A DNA stretch of 64,000 nt from Phycisphaerales bacterium (GTDB taxonomy: Bacteria; Planctomycetota; Phycisphaerae; UBA1845), in the NCBI GenBank assembly GCA_020852275.1, contig JADZBE010000039.1, positions 186,001-250,000 of the forward strand. Reading direction: 5' to 3'. Shown piece by piece: positions 44,112 to 52,777 of the stretch (positions are counted from its first letter, which is position 1; each line of letters begins with the position of its first letter). A program made the position numbers and the translations under genes. Under the pieces are notes generated by a model, which was not told where the DNA came from, ran no database searches, and was given only the letters and a program-made list of their open reading frames with translations.

Positions 44112-46166
44112 ATGGAGCGAGGTCATCACAAGAGCCTGATCACGCTGTCGGTTTCGCTGACCTGCATGAGTATGCCCGCGCTGGGAGGGGGCCCCGAGTG
44201 GCGTCCGAGCCTGCCTCACCCGCGTTTCGGACACGACATGGCCTACGACAGCGCCCGCGGACGCTTGGTGCTGTTCGGAGGCGATGTCGACGCCCCCAAC
44301 GGCGAAACGTGGGAGTGGGCCGGCGCGGCATGGCAGTTGCGATCAACGTCCGGGCCCAGCCCGCGGAGTTTCCACGCCATGGCTTACGATAGCACCCGGG
44401 AGCGCGTGGTTCTGTTCGGGGGGTGGGACGGCTCGTACTTTGGCGACACGTGGGAGTGGGACGGGAACGTGTGGGCGTTGCGGGCGACGTCCGGGCCCAG
44501 CCCGCGGAGCAGCCACGCCATGGCCTACGACAGCGCCCGGCGGCGTGTCGTGTTGTTTGGGGGTTATGACGGATCGCGCCGCGACGACGAGACGTGGGAA
44601 TGGGACGGTGTGGAGTGGAATCGGCGGGGAGGGACGGGCCCAAGCCGGCGCCGGAACCACGCCACGGTCTACGATAGCGCCCGTCAACGGGTAGTGCTGT
44701 TCGGGGGCGATGATGAGGCGCGCAACGGGGAGACGTGGGAGTGGGACGGAAGCGACTGGGCGTTGCGGGCGACCTCCGGACCCGAGCCGCGCGAAGACCA
44801 CGCCATGGCCTACGATAGCGCGCGTCAGCGCGTGGTGCTGTTCGGGGGCTTTGACGGCTCGCTCGATTCGCAGACTTGGGAGTGGGATGGAACGGCGTGG
44901 GTGTTATTGCATCCGGCATCCGGACCCGTCCCGCGGAGATCCCACGCCATGGCCTATGATAGCGACCGTGGACGCGTTGTGCTGTTCGGCGGCTCGAACA
45001 GCGACGGTCGAGACGGCGAGACCTGGCAATGGGATGGAGCGGAATGGGAGTTGCGGGCGACCTCCGGGCCCAGCCGACGAGACAAGCACGCCATGGCCTG
45101 TGACCGCAGCCGCGGAGAGGTGGTCCTGTTTGGGGGAGAAGACGGGTTGCGTGATGGCGAGACGTGGGCGTGGGATGGCAGCGGGTGGGAGTTGCGCGCG
45201 ACGTCTGGACCCAAATCGCGAGAGGACCATGCTGTGGCCTACGACAGCGCCCGTGAACGCCTCGTGCTGTTCGGCGGTTCCGTGGGTTTCGAGCCCAACG
45301 GTGAAACGTGGGAGTGGAACGGCGATGATTGGCGGCGGCGGGCGAAAACCGGGCCAAGCCCACGGCACTCACACGCCATGACCTACGACAGCGCTCGTGG
45401 ACGGGTCGTGCTGTTCGGAGGCTACGACGGCGCCTATAACGGAGAGACGTGGGAGTGGGACGGCAGCAGTTGGGAGTTGCAGGCCGGCTCCGCGCCCAGC
45501 CCTCGCTTTGGACACGGCATGGCCTACGACGACGCGCGGGGTCGCGTCGTGCTGTTCGGAGGCTACGACGGTTCATATAACGGCGAGACGTGGGAGTGGG
45601 ACGGAGCGGCCTGGGAGTTGCGGGCCATCTCCGGGCCTGGTCCGCGGCTTGGTCACGCCATGGTCTACGACGGTGCTCGCGGACGCGTGGTGCTGTTCGG
45701 GGGCTATGACTTCTCCTACCGCGGCGACACGTGGGAATGGGATGGCAGCGCATGGGAACTCACGGCGACATCCGGGCCCAAACCGCGTCAGGACCATGCC
45801 ATGGCCTACGACAGCGCCCGGGAGGCCATCGTGTTGTTCGGGGGTTACGACAGCGACAGCACTGTCCAAGGCGACACCTGGGAATACGCGATCCCCGGCC
45901 CCTCGTGCTCGGGCCACGAGCAAATCAGAAAGACCTCGTGCCAGGACCGAGGCGGCTCGAATCAACTCAAAGTACTACTGGCCAACGGCGTCGAAGGCGA
46001 TGCCTTCACCGTGACTCTGACGGACGGCTCGACGGAGTCCGGCACGATCAACGACCGCGGCAAGGGCAAGGCCAAGTTCAACAACCGCCCGCCGGGTGAC
46101 AGCGGCGTGGCATCGGCCGAGTGGGGCTGCGGGGCGGCGGAGGAGAAGGAGTACGCGTGCCCGTAA
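44112..46166 (+). CDS. Secreted 12-repeat Kelch-like protein, paralogue 3
   Basis: A 684-residue paralogue with signal peptide (LITLSVSLTCMSMPALG), twelve repeats that are the most regular of the three, many with the core RVVLFGGYDGSYNGETWEWD, and the C-terminal domain from residue 599 (CSGHEQIRKTSC ... YACP). GGAGGA lies 5 nt before the ATG at 44112. The regular, nearly identical repeats suggest recent internal duplication or gene conversion. Confidence 0.86.
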   Translation: MERGHHKSLITLSVSLTCMSMPALGGGPEWRPSLPHPRFGHDMAYDSARGRLVLFGGDVDAPNGETWEWAGAAWQLRSTSGPSPRSFHAMAYDSTRERVVLFGGWDGSYFGDTWEWDGNVWALRATSGPSPRSSHAMAYDSARRRVVLFGGYDGSRRDDETWEWDGVEWNRRGGTGPSRRRNHATVYDSARQRVVLFGGDDEARNGETWEWDGSDWALRATSGPEPREDHAMAYDSARQRVVLFGGFDGSLDSQTWEWDGTAWVLLHPASGPVPRRSHAMAYDSDRGRVVLFGGSNSDGRDGETWQWDGAEWELRATSGPSRRDKHAMACDRSRGEVVLFGGEDGLRDGETWAWDGSGWELRATSGPKSREDHAVAYDSARERLVLFGGSVGFEPNGETWEWNGDDWRRRAKTGPSPRHSHAMTYDSARGRVVLFGGYDGAYNGETWEWDGSSWELQAGSAPSPRFGHGMAYDDARGRVVLFGGYDGSYNGETWEWDGAAWELRAISGPGPRLGHAMVYDGARGRVVLFGGYDFSYRGDTWEWDGSAWELTATSGPKPRQDHAMAYDSAREAIVLFGGYDSDSTVQGDTWEYAIPGPSCSGHEQIRKTSCQDRGGSNQLKVLLANGVEGDAFTVTLTDGSTESGTINDRGKGKAKFNNRPPGDSGVASAEWGCGAAEEKEYACP

Positions 46167-46262
46167 AGGCCGTTAGTTCAGCGGCGCACCGCTTGAGACT
46201 CAGGCATTCAGACCGGTCCGTAGGAGTTCCGCTGACCCAACATTTCCAAAGCCAGCTTGACA

Positions 46263-46535
46263 TCAGCCGACCAAGGCGAGCTTCTGCAATTTCAGCAGGC
46301 GCCGCGAATCATCGATGGAAAACAGAAGTTCCACCGAATTCCACCCGTCGCCGTCGTGGTACTGGAACAAGGTCCATTGGTACCCCTGTAGGAACTGCGG
46401 GGATGGGGCGGTGCGAGAGTTCCGCCGTGGATTCTCCGCGATGCGTGCAAGCTCGATTTCAATGCTGTCCCGAACCTGAGGTGGGAATTTCAGAAACTCA
46501 TTGCGAGCACGGTAGGTTTCGACCCAACTAAACAT
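46263..46535 (-). CDS. Small RelE/ParE-like toxin candidate
   Basis: A 90-residue protein with a pattern reminiscent of the RelE/ParE fold: FPPQVRDSIEIELARIAENP, then a strand-turn-strand C-terminus ending KLALVG. Most such toxins cut mRNA on the ribosome or poison gyrase. AAGGAGG lies 7 nt before the ATG at 46535, so it is probably expressed. No convincing antitoxin is found: the sequence after its stop, down to the Kelch gene, is under 100 nt and holds only broken frames. It sits beside the type IIG gene in a likely imported segment. Confidence 0.5.
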   Translation of the reverse strand: MFSWVETYRARNEFLKFPPQVRDSIEIELARIAENPRRNSRTAPSPQFLQGYQWTLFQYHDGDGWNSVELLFSIDDSRRLLKLQKLALVG

Positions 46536-46964
46536 CTGCGGAGCCTCCTTAAGTGTGAATTGATGTGGATTACGTTGCTGTGAGCAGATTTGCGGATTCG
46601 TCTTAACCTCCGTTGCGAGCGAAGTGTCAGGATCAGATGCACCGCTCGCGCGGGTTTCGGGTAGGTTGCAGGGCGGGCGCGCGATCGTAAAATGGGCGCG
46701 CCGGTTGCTCGCAACTTGGCTGTGGGTCGTGCCGGGTTTCCTACCAAAGTCATCCCGTCACGGCCCTGTTTTTTTCTGCTCACTCCATGGTCAATCGACC
46801 CTCACGATGTGAGTGAGCCTGAGGTTAGCCATGCTATGCTCTAGCCCGTTGAAGTCAACGTACATGTTGTGAGTTGCTGTAAAACCGAATGTTAAACGAT
46901 GTAGAATAAGGAGCTTGGAACGTTTTTGCCATTCAATTCACAGCCATTTGCGGGTGCCTTCAAA
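46536..46964. other. AT-richer intergenic region with palindromes
   Basis: Clearly less GC-rich than its surroundings, with no convincing gene on either strand. It contains CTCACGATGTGAG (46801-46813) and CGTTGAAGTCAACG (46847-46860), possible operator-like palindromes. Confidence 0.5.
46801..46860. promoter_or_regulatory. Two short palindromes, candidate operators
   Basis: CTCAC-GAT-GTGAG and CGTTGA-AG-TCAACG are perfect inverted repeats with 3- and 2-nt centres, 33 nt apart, downstream of the type IIG stop. They might serve a gene now lost or one on the mobile segment. Confidence 0.3.
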
Positions 46965-49900
46965 CTACCCTTCGGGCAATCCGTTGACGCCGTAGAGCTC
47001 AAAGACTGTTTCGTCGATGCGGCGCTCTTGGCGTTCGATTTCGGCTTCGAGGGCTTTGGTTTCGCGGTCGGACAGGACGCTCCGCCGCAGACCGCCCTTG
47101 ACCCCGGCAATGGGCGGACCCCCGGCGCGGAGCTTGGTCTTGGCGACCATGATGGCGCGGACGGAGTCCACGATTCGCGCGGCCATCTTTTTCTCGTCGG
47201 CGGTCTTGGGAATCTTGATGGGGATCTGCGCGATGTACGCCTTGCTGTACGCGAACCATCCGCTGTGGAACGGCGTGGTGATGCGCTGGACGAACCAGTC
47301 GAGGAGGCGGCTGTTCAAGAGACCGAGAACGTACTCGGCTTGGCTCCAATCGTGCAGAAGAACGCCGTAGCCGCCTCCACCCCCGCCACCGCTGCCGACA
47401 AAGAAATAGTCTCCCTTTGGATCGATCCCGTACTCGGCCCGCTGGCCGAGCGATGGCGTGAGAATCTTGGGTTCACTCATGCTCGCGAGGTTCTTGGGGT
47501 ACACGTAGCCGTACCACTCCTCGCCCTCAAAGGTGCCGCGCTCTCGCGTCTTCAAGGCGTTCCTGCATCGTGTGAGATAGTCCCACGTGGCCGGGGTCGC
47601 GTCCCGCATGGCCTTGGCGGGAATTAGCCCGAAGTCCTCCCCTCTCCGTTGGTATGGAAAGAGCACGACCTGCGGGGAGGCAAGCGGCACCCACCGCTTC
47701 ATGTGGACCGACCCCTTGAGGAGCGGATGCAGCAAGTCCGGCTCAAGATCGACGGCCGTTTCGAGTTGTTCGCTGTAGTAGCGTTTGCCTTGCCGTTCGA
47801 GAATGAAAACCTTGTCCGCCGAGGTTTGGATGCCGACGAACACCTTTGCCGCATACTCGGCCAAGCGCGGCCCACTCTTCACAAGGTCGGACATGAACGA
47901 CGATGTCGAGGCGTCCACGAAAACCCAGGACGCTTCGGGCATCGCCCGCGCGGCGGGGAACGCCACAGTGTCCACCCGCGATTGTCGTTGCTCAATCGCG
48001 CGGCATTGCAGGTCGCCGTCTACCAAATCCACAACCTTTGCATAGTCGATCCGATCAGTCGCGGCGGCGCGCCCAATCACATGGATCGCGGTGTACGTCG
48101 TCGCGCCGCGGAACACCTGTTGGTCTCCGAAATCAATCACGGCCCGGATGTGCTTCCCGTCGGCGAGGACTTTTCGCAACCCCTCGCCATACTGCGCCTG
48201 CCAGAACTTGTGGGGCATGATGAACCCCAAGAGGCCATCGGCGACCAACAGGTCAAGGCCCCGCTCCGTGAATACCACGTAAATGTCGTAGTTGCCCTTC
48301 TTCGCGCTCTTGTACTTCCACTTGTAGAACTCGCATTCCTGCGGCGCCCACTTGTTCAATTCCTGCACGCGGATGTAGGGCGGATTGCCGATGATGCAGT
48401 CGAACCCCGCGCGGCCCCGCTCCGTAACGGCGTCTTCGTCCAGCAACCTCCCGAACCCGCGCGTCCGGCTGGTCCAGTCGAAGCGGTTGATGCGGAAGCG
48501 GACGTCCTCGTCGAGCGGGAAAAGCCCGCCGTGCTTGTCCACCAGCCAGGCGTCGAAGCTCTCCGAGTCGATCAGCGAGTTCCCGCACTGGATGTTGTTG
48601 TCCAGGGGCGGCAGAAGCTCGCGCTCAAGCCAGTCGCGCTGCCAGTTCGGCGGGAGCGTGCCTTCCAGCATCTTGAGATAAAGCGACATGACCGTGACCT
48701 CGACAGCCTGCTGGTCGATGTCCACGCCGTGAATGCAGTTGGTTAATACGGCAGCTTTGAAGTCGGGCGCGAGTTGCCAGGCGCCGCGATCGTCCTTGAA
48801 GGCGATTTCCTTGCGTTTCTTGCGAGCGCGAGGCGAGGCCGGAACGCTGGCAAGCGTCGGGTCGTCCGCAATGGCGGAAAGGCAGTGATCCATGAGGTAC
48901 TGAAACGCGGTAACGAGGAACGACCCGGACCCGCAGGCTGGGTCGAGCACTTTCACGTCGAGAAGTTCGGCAGGCGACTTGCCCGCGATTTTGGGACCGA
49001 CGACGCGGCGGATGATCGTGTCCACCACGAAGCGCGGCGTGTAGTAGACGCCGCCCGCATGGCGGACTTCGGGCTTCTCCTCAATAACGATCTGGCGATC
49101 CTGGACCGTGACGACGTTGCCGAGGAACCGCTCATAAACAATCCCGAGGATTTCATCGCCGATGGCCGAAAAGTCCCACGCTCCGTCGGGCGGATAAAGA
49201 TGGGTGATGAAGTCTGCGAGCGTGACATCCGGAACGCTGACCGATTCACTGAGCGTATGGATTTTGAACAGGTAGCCGTTGTATTCACGGTCGAGCTGGC
49301 GGAATTGGGCGAGGAGCGTCGCATAGAGGTCGCCGCCTTCCGAGTTGATCCGCTCCACCGTTTCGCGGAGGCCTCCCCATTCTGAAATTCCGCGGTCCTC
49401 GCAGACGCGCATGAAGACGATTCGATCAATCAAACGCTGGATGGTCTCGGTCAGTCGGGCCGCGCCGTGCAGAGTTCCGGCGTCCGGATAGGCTTTCTTG
49501 TTCTCGCGGTAGATCGCCGTGGCGAAGTGGCGGCGATAGACTTCGAGGTGATCGAGGAAAACGCGATCGACCGGTTCGTCACCGCGCAGGTCCAACACCA
49601 TGCGATCCGGTGTGCGCAAGCGCTTACCGGGGCGAACGCGCCGTATCTTGGCTCGCAATGCTTCGAGCGACCCGCCCGCCACGGCCTCGCGCCTGAACGT
49701 GGAGAACAGCACATCCCATTGGGATGGGTAATCCTCAAAATCGAGAGCGAATTCGTCGATCAGCCCGCGCTTCGGCTCATTAAGTGCGGGAGTCAAGGCC
49801 GTGTCAAAAAGGCGGAACTGCTTGAAATTAGTCAGGATGGCAAACGGAATGGCCGCACTCCACGCGTATCGCTTGGTCTGGTATGCCGCCTTCCTGTCGG

Positions 49901-50213
49901 CGTCGAGATCAATGGAGGGCTTCTTGGCTTCAACGATGAAGCGAGAGAAACCATTGAGGCGGAAGATATAGTCGGGTTTGCGCGAAGCGAACCCTCCGTC
50001 ATCGACGGTGTCCATGGAAGGCTCGACCATGACATCGACGTCTTGCGGAGGTCGTTGGGCGGCGTTTGATACGTCCCATCCCAAGGCCGTCCAAAAGGGG
50101 TCGATGTACTGGAGGCGAGCTTGCGATTCCTTGTACTCTGGCGAAACCAGACGCGCGAGGTGTTCCGCGAAGCCACGGACGAGGGCGGTGAGATCTGCAA
50201 TGGATGTACTCAC
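46965..50213 (-). CDS. Type IIG restriction-modification enzyme (fused nuclease-methyltransferase)
   Basis: A 1082-residue single-chain enzyme. The N-terminal nuclease domain shows Pro80-Asp81 and Glu95-Ala-Lys97 of a PD-(D/E)xK site (KPDYIFRLNGFSRFIVEAKK). A helical linker leads to an Eco57I-like N6-adenine methyltransferase with motif I DPACGSGSF (Asp424) and motif IV NPPY (Asn610). A TaqI-like recognition domain (about 700-1000) follows. Such enzymes cut and methylate with one target-recognition domain and modify one strand. The gene starts at GTG 50213, only 41 nt from a truncated Kelch C-terminus, which fits insertion into the Kelch array. A Gly-run (GSGGGGGGGYG) is present near residue 945. 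Confidence 0.88.
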   Translation of the reverse strand: MSTSIADLTALVRGFAEHLARLVSPEYKESQARLQYIDPFWTALGWDVSNAAQRPPQDVDVMVEPSMDTVDDGGFASRKPDYIFRLNGFSRFIVEAKKPSIDLDADRKAAYQTKRYAWSAAIPFAILTNFKQFRLFDTALTPALNEPKRGLIDEFALDFEDYPSQWDVLFSTFRREAVAGGSLEALRAKIRRVRPGKRLRTPDRMVLDLRGDEPVDRVFLDHLEVYRRHFATAIYRENKKAYPDAGTLHGAARLTETIQRLIDRIVFMRVCEDRGISEWGGLRETVERINSEGGDLYATLLAQFRQLDREYNGYLFKIHTLSESVSVPDVTLADFITHLYPPDGAWDFSAIGDEILGIVYERFLGNVVTVQDRQIVIEEKPEVRHAGGVYYTPRFVVDTIIRRVVGPKIAGKSPAELLDVKVLDPACGSGSFLVTAFQYLMDHCLSAIADDPTLASVPASPRARKKRKEIAFKDDRGAWQLAPDFKAAVLTNCIHGVDIDQQAVEVTVMSLYLKMLEGTLPPNWQRDWLERELLPPLDNNIQCGNSLIDSESFDAWLVDKHGGLFPLDEDVRFRINRFDWTSRTRGFGRLLDEDAVTERGRAGFDCIIGNPPYIRVQELNKWAPQECEFYKWKYKSAKKGNYDIYVVFTERGLDLLVADGLLGFIMPHKFWQAQYGEGLRKVLADGKHIRAVIDFGDQQVFRGATTYTAIHVIGRAAATDRIDYAKVVDLVDGDLQCRAIEQRQSRVDTVAFPAARAMPEASWVFVDASTSSFMSDLVKSGPRLAEYAAKVFVGIQTSADKVFILERQGKRYYSEQLETAVDLEPDLLHPLLKGSVHMKRWVPLASPQVVLFPYQRRGEDFGLIPAKAMRDATPATWDYLTRCRNALKTRERGTFEGEEWYGYVYPKNLASMSEPKILTPSLGQRAEYGIDPKGDYFFVGSGGGGGGGYGVLLHDWSQAEYVLGLLNSRLLDWFVQRITTPFHSGWFAYSKAYIAQIPIKIPKTADEKKMAARIVDSVRAIMVAKTKLRAGGPPIAGVKGGLRRSVLSDRETKALEAEIERQERRIDETVFELYGVNGLPEG

Positions 50214-50640
50214 GAGGCCCAGCCTACCACGCCCATACGAAAGCCGAAAGGAGCGGCAAGGGCAAAGCTAAGTTCAACAACCGCCCGGCGGGTGACAGCG
50301 GCCTGGCAACGGCCGAGTGGGGCTGCGGGGCGGTGGAAGAGAAGGAATACTTGTGCCCCTGAATGGGGTGCTCCTGAAGTAACGCATGCTCACACGGCGT
50401 ACCGCGAGAGCATGCCACCCGCCCGTTGGCGCGCGAGAACGAGGATGACCTTCGGCCCCTCGTGGATTCGCATGCCCACTTGTCAGTGGCGCACGCCGGG
50501 AGGACGCGTCGTCATCCGGCCGTTCCGGGGGCTAGTGCTCTGCTTCGACTTTCCCCTGCCCTGCAACCGTTCTCCGGAGCGGGGTTTCTAACGGGTAGGA
50601 GCCGGTGCGTGGAGCTTCCCGTTTCAAGTTGAAGATTCGG
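50214..50640. other. Intergenic region with a truncated C-terminal domain
   Basis: It contains the open 36-codon remnant at 50255-50362; otherwise no gene is seen before the next ATG at 50641. Confidence 0.55.
50255..50362 (+). pseudogene. Truncated copy of the shared C-terminal domain
   Basis: An in-frame remnant of 35 codons plus TGA, beginning GKGKAKFNNRP and ending EKEYLCP, has no start codon and no upstream domain. It aligns with the end of the third Kelch protein at nearly every residue (AEWGCGA is identical). It marks a former fourth Kelch gene whose front was lost when the restriction-modification segment arrived, or by unequal recombination. Confidence 0.85.
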
Positions 50641-51918
50641 ATGGAATCGCAATCCTCCAGCGATGCGGGCACGGCGAAGGATCTGAGCCTGCGCCCCTGT
50701 CACAACTGCCTGCACCCGTGCCTTCCCGGGCAGGCCCGTTGTCCCGAGTGCGGCGAGCCCCAGCCCAGGACGGATGAGGCGCGGCCCTCGCCGGGGGTGG
50801 CCGGCGTGCTTTCATTCCTGATCCCCGGGCTCGGTCACTTCTACCTCGCCAGGCCGATCTGCGGCATCGCGTGGCTCTTCGTCGCTCCGATCGTGTGGTG
50901 GTGGGCTGACAGTTCTATTCGCGGCAGCATGTTCTTCAGTCCAAACCTCCAACAGGAATCGTGGAAGGGCTTGGGACTGCGGGGGGCCGTGCTGCTCTAC
51001 CATGCGCTGGCGGCCGTTCATGCCATCCACCAAGGCCAGCCCCGCCACGATACGCAGCGCGGGCGAACGGCGCGCCGCTGGCTGCTGCGTCTGGGGCTGG
51101 CGGGGATTGCGTCGCTGTTCATCTATACCTACGGCGTTCGTCGGTTTCGAGATTACTGGGCGTGGGCGTTTCCGGTGACGGTGATCACGAACCCTGCGGC
51201 GGCGCCCATCGCACCTCCACCTGCGCCCAAGCCGTTCTTCGGTGTGCGCATCGTAGGCATGTCCTTTCTTCCGAATGGCGATCTGCGCCTGACGTTCAAT
51301 ATACAAAATACTTCACCTTGGACCATCGAGCGGGGCACCCTTCACGTCAAGAGCGCCGACGGCAGGTTGTACGGCTCCATCCCATTGGCGTACATGGGTA
51401 TCCAGAAGCAGCAGAAATCCACGGTCATGGTAAGCGAGGGTTCGGGGAAATGGCCGACGGGCTTCAGCGTCGAGGCGGCGGACATCCTGACCATCGACGG
51501 ACTGAAGGAATGCATCGTCGCGCACGACGGCGGTTGCGTGGTGCTGCGCTTGATCTCGGTTGAGCCTCTGGAGGATGGGCGAAGTCTGGCGACTTTCGAG
51601 GTTTACAACATGCGCTCCACGGACATCCCGATCGGGAGCAGGTGCGCGGTCAAACCTGTCTGGGTCGAGAAAACCCTCGGCGGAAGCTGGGAGGTTTTGG
51701 TACTCCCTGCAATCCCCGCGGGCGGTGTGGGTCAAGCCAAGCTGGCGTTTCAGCATGCACTTGAAGGGTTTGAGCCTGATTCCGGGCGGACCGAGTTGGA
51801 GGGGCCGCAGGGCCGGCTCAACGACGCCCGCATTCTGAAGTACGAAGTCGAAATCGAGGGCGCGCCGGTCGAAAACACTAGAGGATCGAAACCCGTGCCG
51901 ATCAAGGGTCGATCCTGA
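50641..51918 (+). CDS. Zinc-ribbon membrane protein with TM2-like segment
   Basis: A 425-residue protein with an N-terminal zinc ribbon (Cys20, Cys23, Cys34, Cys37 in CHNC and CPEC), a TM2-like double membrane segment (GVAGVLSFLIPGLGHFYLA, then GIAWLFVAPIVWWW), a third and possibly a fourth hydrophobic stretch, and a ~220-residue soluble beta-rich C-terminus with no recognised family. The plan recalls the other zinc-ribbon membrane protein at 10125-11828 but without sequence similarity I can claim. Function unknown. Confidence 0.7.
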   Translation: MESQSSSDAGTAKDLSLRPCHNCLHPCLPGQARCPECGEPQPRTDEARPSPGVAGVLSFLIPGLGHFYLARPICGIAWLFVAPIVWWWADSSIRGSMFFSPNLQQESWKGLGLRGAVLLYHALAAVHAIHQGQPRHDTQRGRTARRWLLRLGLAGIASLFIYTYGVRRFRDYWAWAFPVTVITNPAAAPIAPPPAPKPFFGVRIVGMSFLPNGDLRLTFNIQNTSPWTIERGTLHVKSADGRLYGSIPLAYMGIQKQQKSTVMVSEGSGKWPTGFSVEAADILTIDGLKECIVAHDGGCVVLRLISVEPLEDGRSLATFEVYNMRSTDIPIGSRCAVKPVWVEKTLGGSWEVLVLPAIPAGGVGQAKLAFQHALEGFEPDSGRTELEGPQGRLNDARILKYEVEIEGAPVENTRGSKPVPIKGRS

Positions 51919-52243
51919 CGTCTGCGGAAATGGCGCGGGCGGCGGCTTGCTGGGGACTCGCTCATTCTGAGAGCCGCCGAGTACCTGGGCTTATCCCGCG
52001 CGGCGCAATTCGGGCGGCGCGGCGGTCGGACGACCGCAGTCTGACTGCGGACGAGCGCGGCGGCTTCTGACGCACTCGCCAAGTCGTGCTGCGTGACCCG
52101 CCGACCCACGTTCGCGCGCCAACATGGGTCCGCTGCTGCGGACCGGTGCCACCCGCGGCTGGTCAGCAGAAGAACGCGGATGTCAGCAGCCCAGCGACGG
52201 TCTTGCACTACCCAGTTCCGCGGGAGGCCTTAGAATCCGCCGC
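51919..52243. other. Intergenic region with tandem hairpins
   Basis: GGTCGGACGACC (52024-52035) and CCGCAGTCTGACTGCGG (52034-52050) are overlapping inverted repeats. The -10-like TAGAAT (52231) precedes purE. No gene seen. Confidence 0.5.
52231..52236 (+). promoter_or_regulatory. -10-like TAGAAT at -13 of purE
   Basis: The hexamer starts 13 nt before the purE ATG and no Shine-Dalgarno site is present; this fits a leaderless start within one nucleotide. A -35-like TTGCAC at 52203 is too far (22-nt spacer). Confidence 0.35.
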
Positions 52244-52777
52244 ATGTCCAAATCCTTGCGAGTGGCCATTCTGATGGGCAGCGATTCCGACTGGTCGGTG
52301 ATGGAGGCGTGCGCCGCGCAGCTTCGGGCGTTCGGCGTCGAGGCACACGTTGAAGTCGCCAGCGCGCATCGCTCTCCGCGGCGCGTGCACGAGTTCGCGG
52401 CCGGGGCGGAGGCGGCGGGGTTTGAGGTGGTGATCGCGGCGGCGGGGATGAGCGCGGCGCTGGCGGGGACGATCGCGGCGAACACCGTTCTGCCGGTGAT
52501 CGGCGTGCCGCTGGAGGGCGGAGCGGTGGGCGGGCTGGACGCGCTGCTGTCCACCGTGCAGATGCCGCCGGGCGTGCCCGTGGCGGGCGTGGCGCTCGGC
52601 ACGGCGGGCGCCAAGAACGCGGCGCTCCTGGCGGTGCAGATTCTCGGCGCGAAGGATCCGGCGCTGCGCGAGGCATTCCGCCGCTTCAAGGCCGACCAGG
52701 CGCTTGCCGTCGAGCAGAAGAACGCCGCGCTCCAGACGAAGCGCGCCTCGATGCCGTCGAAACCCGGAAAGGCGTGA
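52244..52777 (+). CDS. purE: N5-carboxyaminoimidazole ribonucleotide mutase
   Basis: A 177-residue class I PurE: converts N5-CAIR to CAIR in purine synthesis. The signature LMGSDSDW, the SAHRSP catalytic loop and the GVPLEGGAVGGLDALLSTVQMP active-site region are all present. purK is not adjacent. The stop overlaps the GTG of mtnA (GTGA), so the two are translationally coupled although the pathways differ. Confidence 0.95.
   Translation: MSKSLRVAILMGSDSDWSVMEACAAQLRAFGVEAHVEVASAHRSPRRVHEFAAGAEAAGFEVVIAAAGMSAALAGTIAANTVLPVIGVPLEGGAVGGLDALLSTVQMPPGVPVAGVALGTAGAKNAALLAVQILGAKDPALREAFRRFKADQALAVEQKNAALQTKRASMPSKPGKA

Noticed and set aside
46166..46262. tRNA-like sequence (GTTAGTTCAGCGGC) or a truncated antitoxin after the toxin stop
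   Set aside because: No cloverleaf can be drawn and no TTCGA loop is found; minus-strand frames are short and broken, with no helix-turn-helix.
46926..47627. Plus-strand frame starting after an AAGGAG site
   Set aside because: It runs antisense to the type IIG gene and shows no domain; the AAGGAG is probably chance in an AT-richer stretch.
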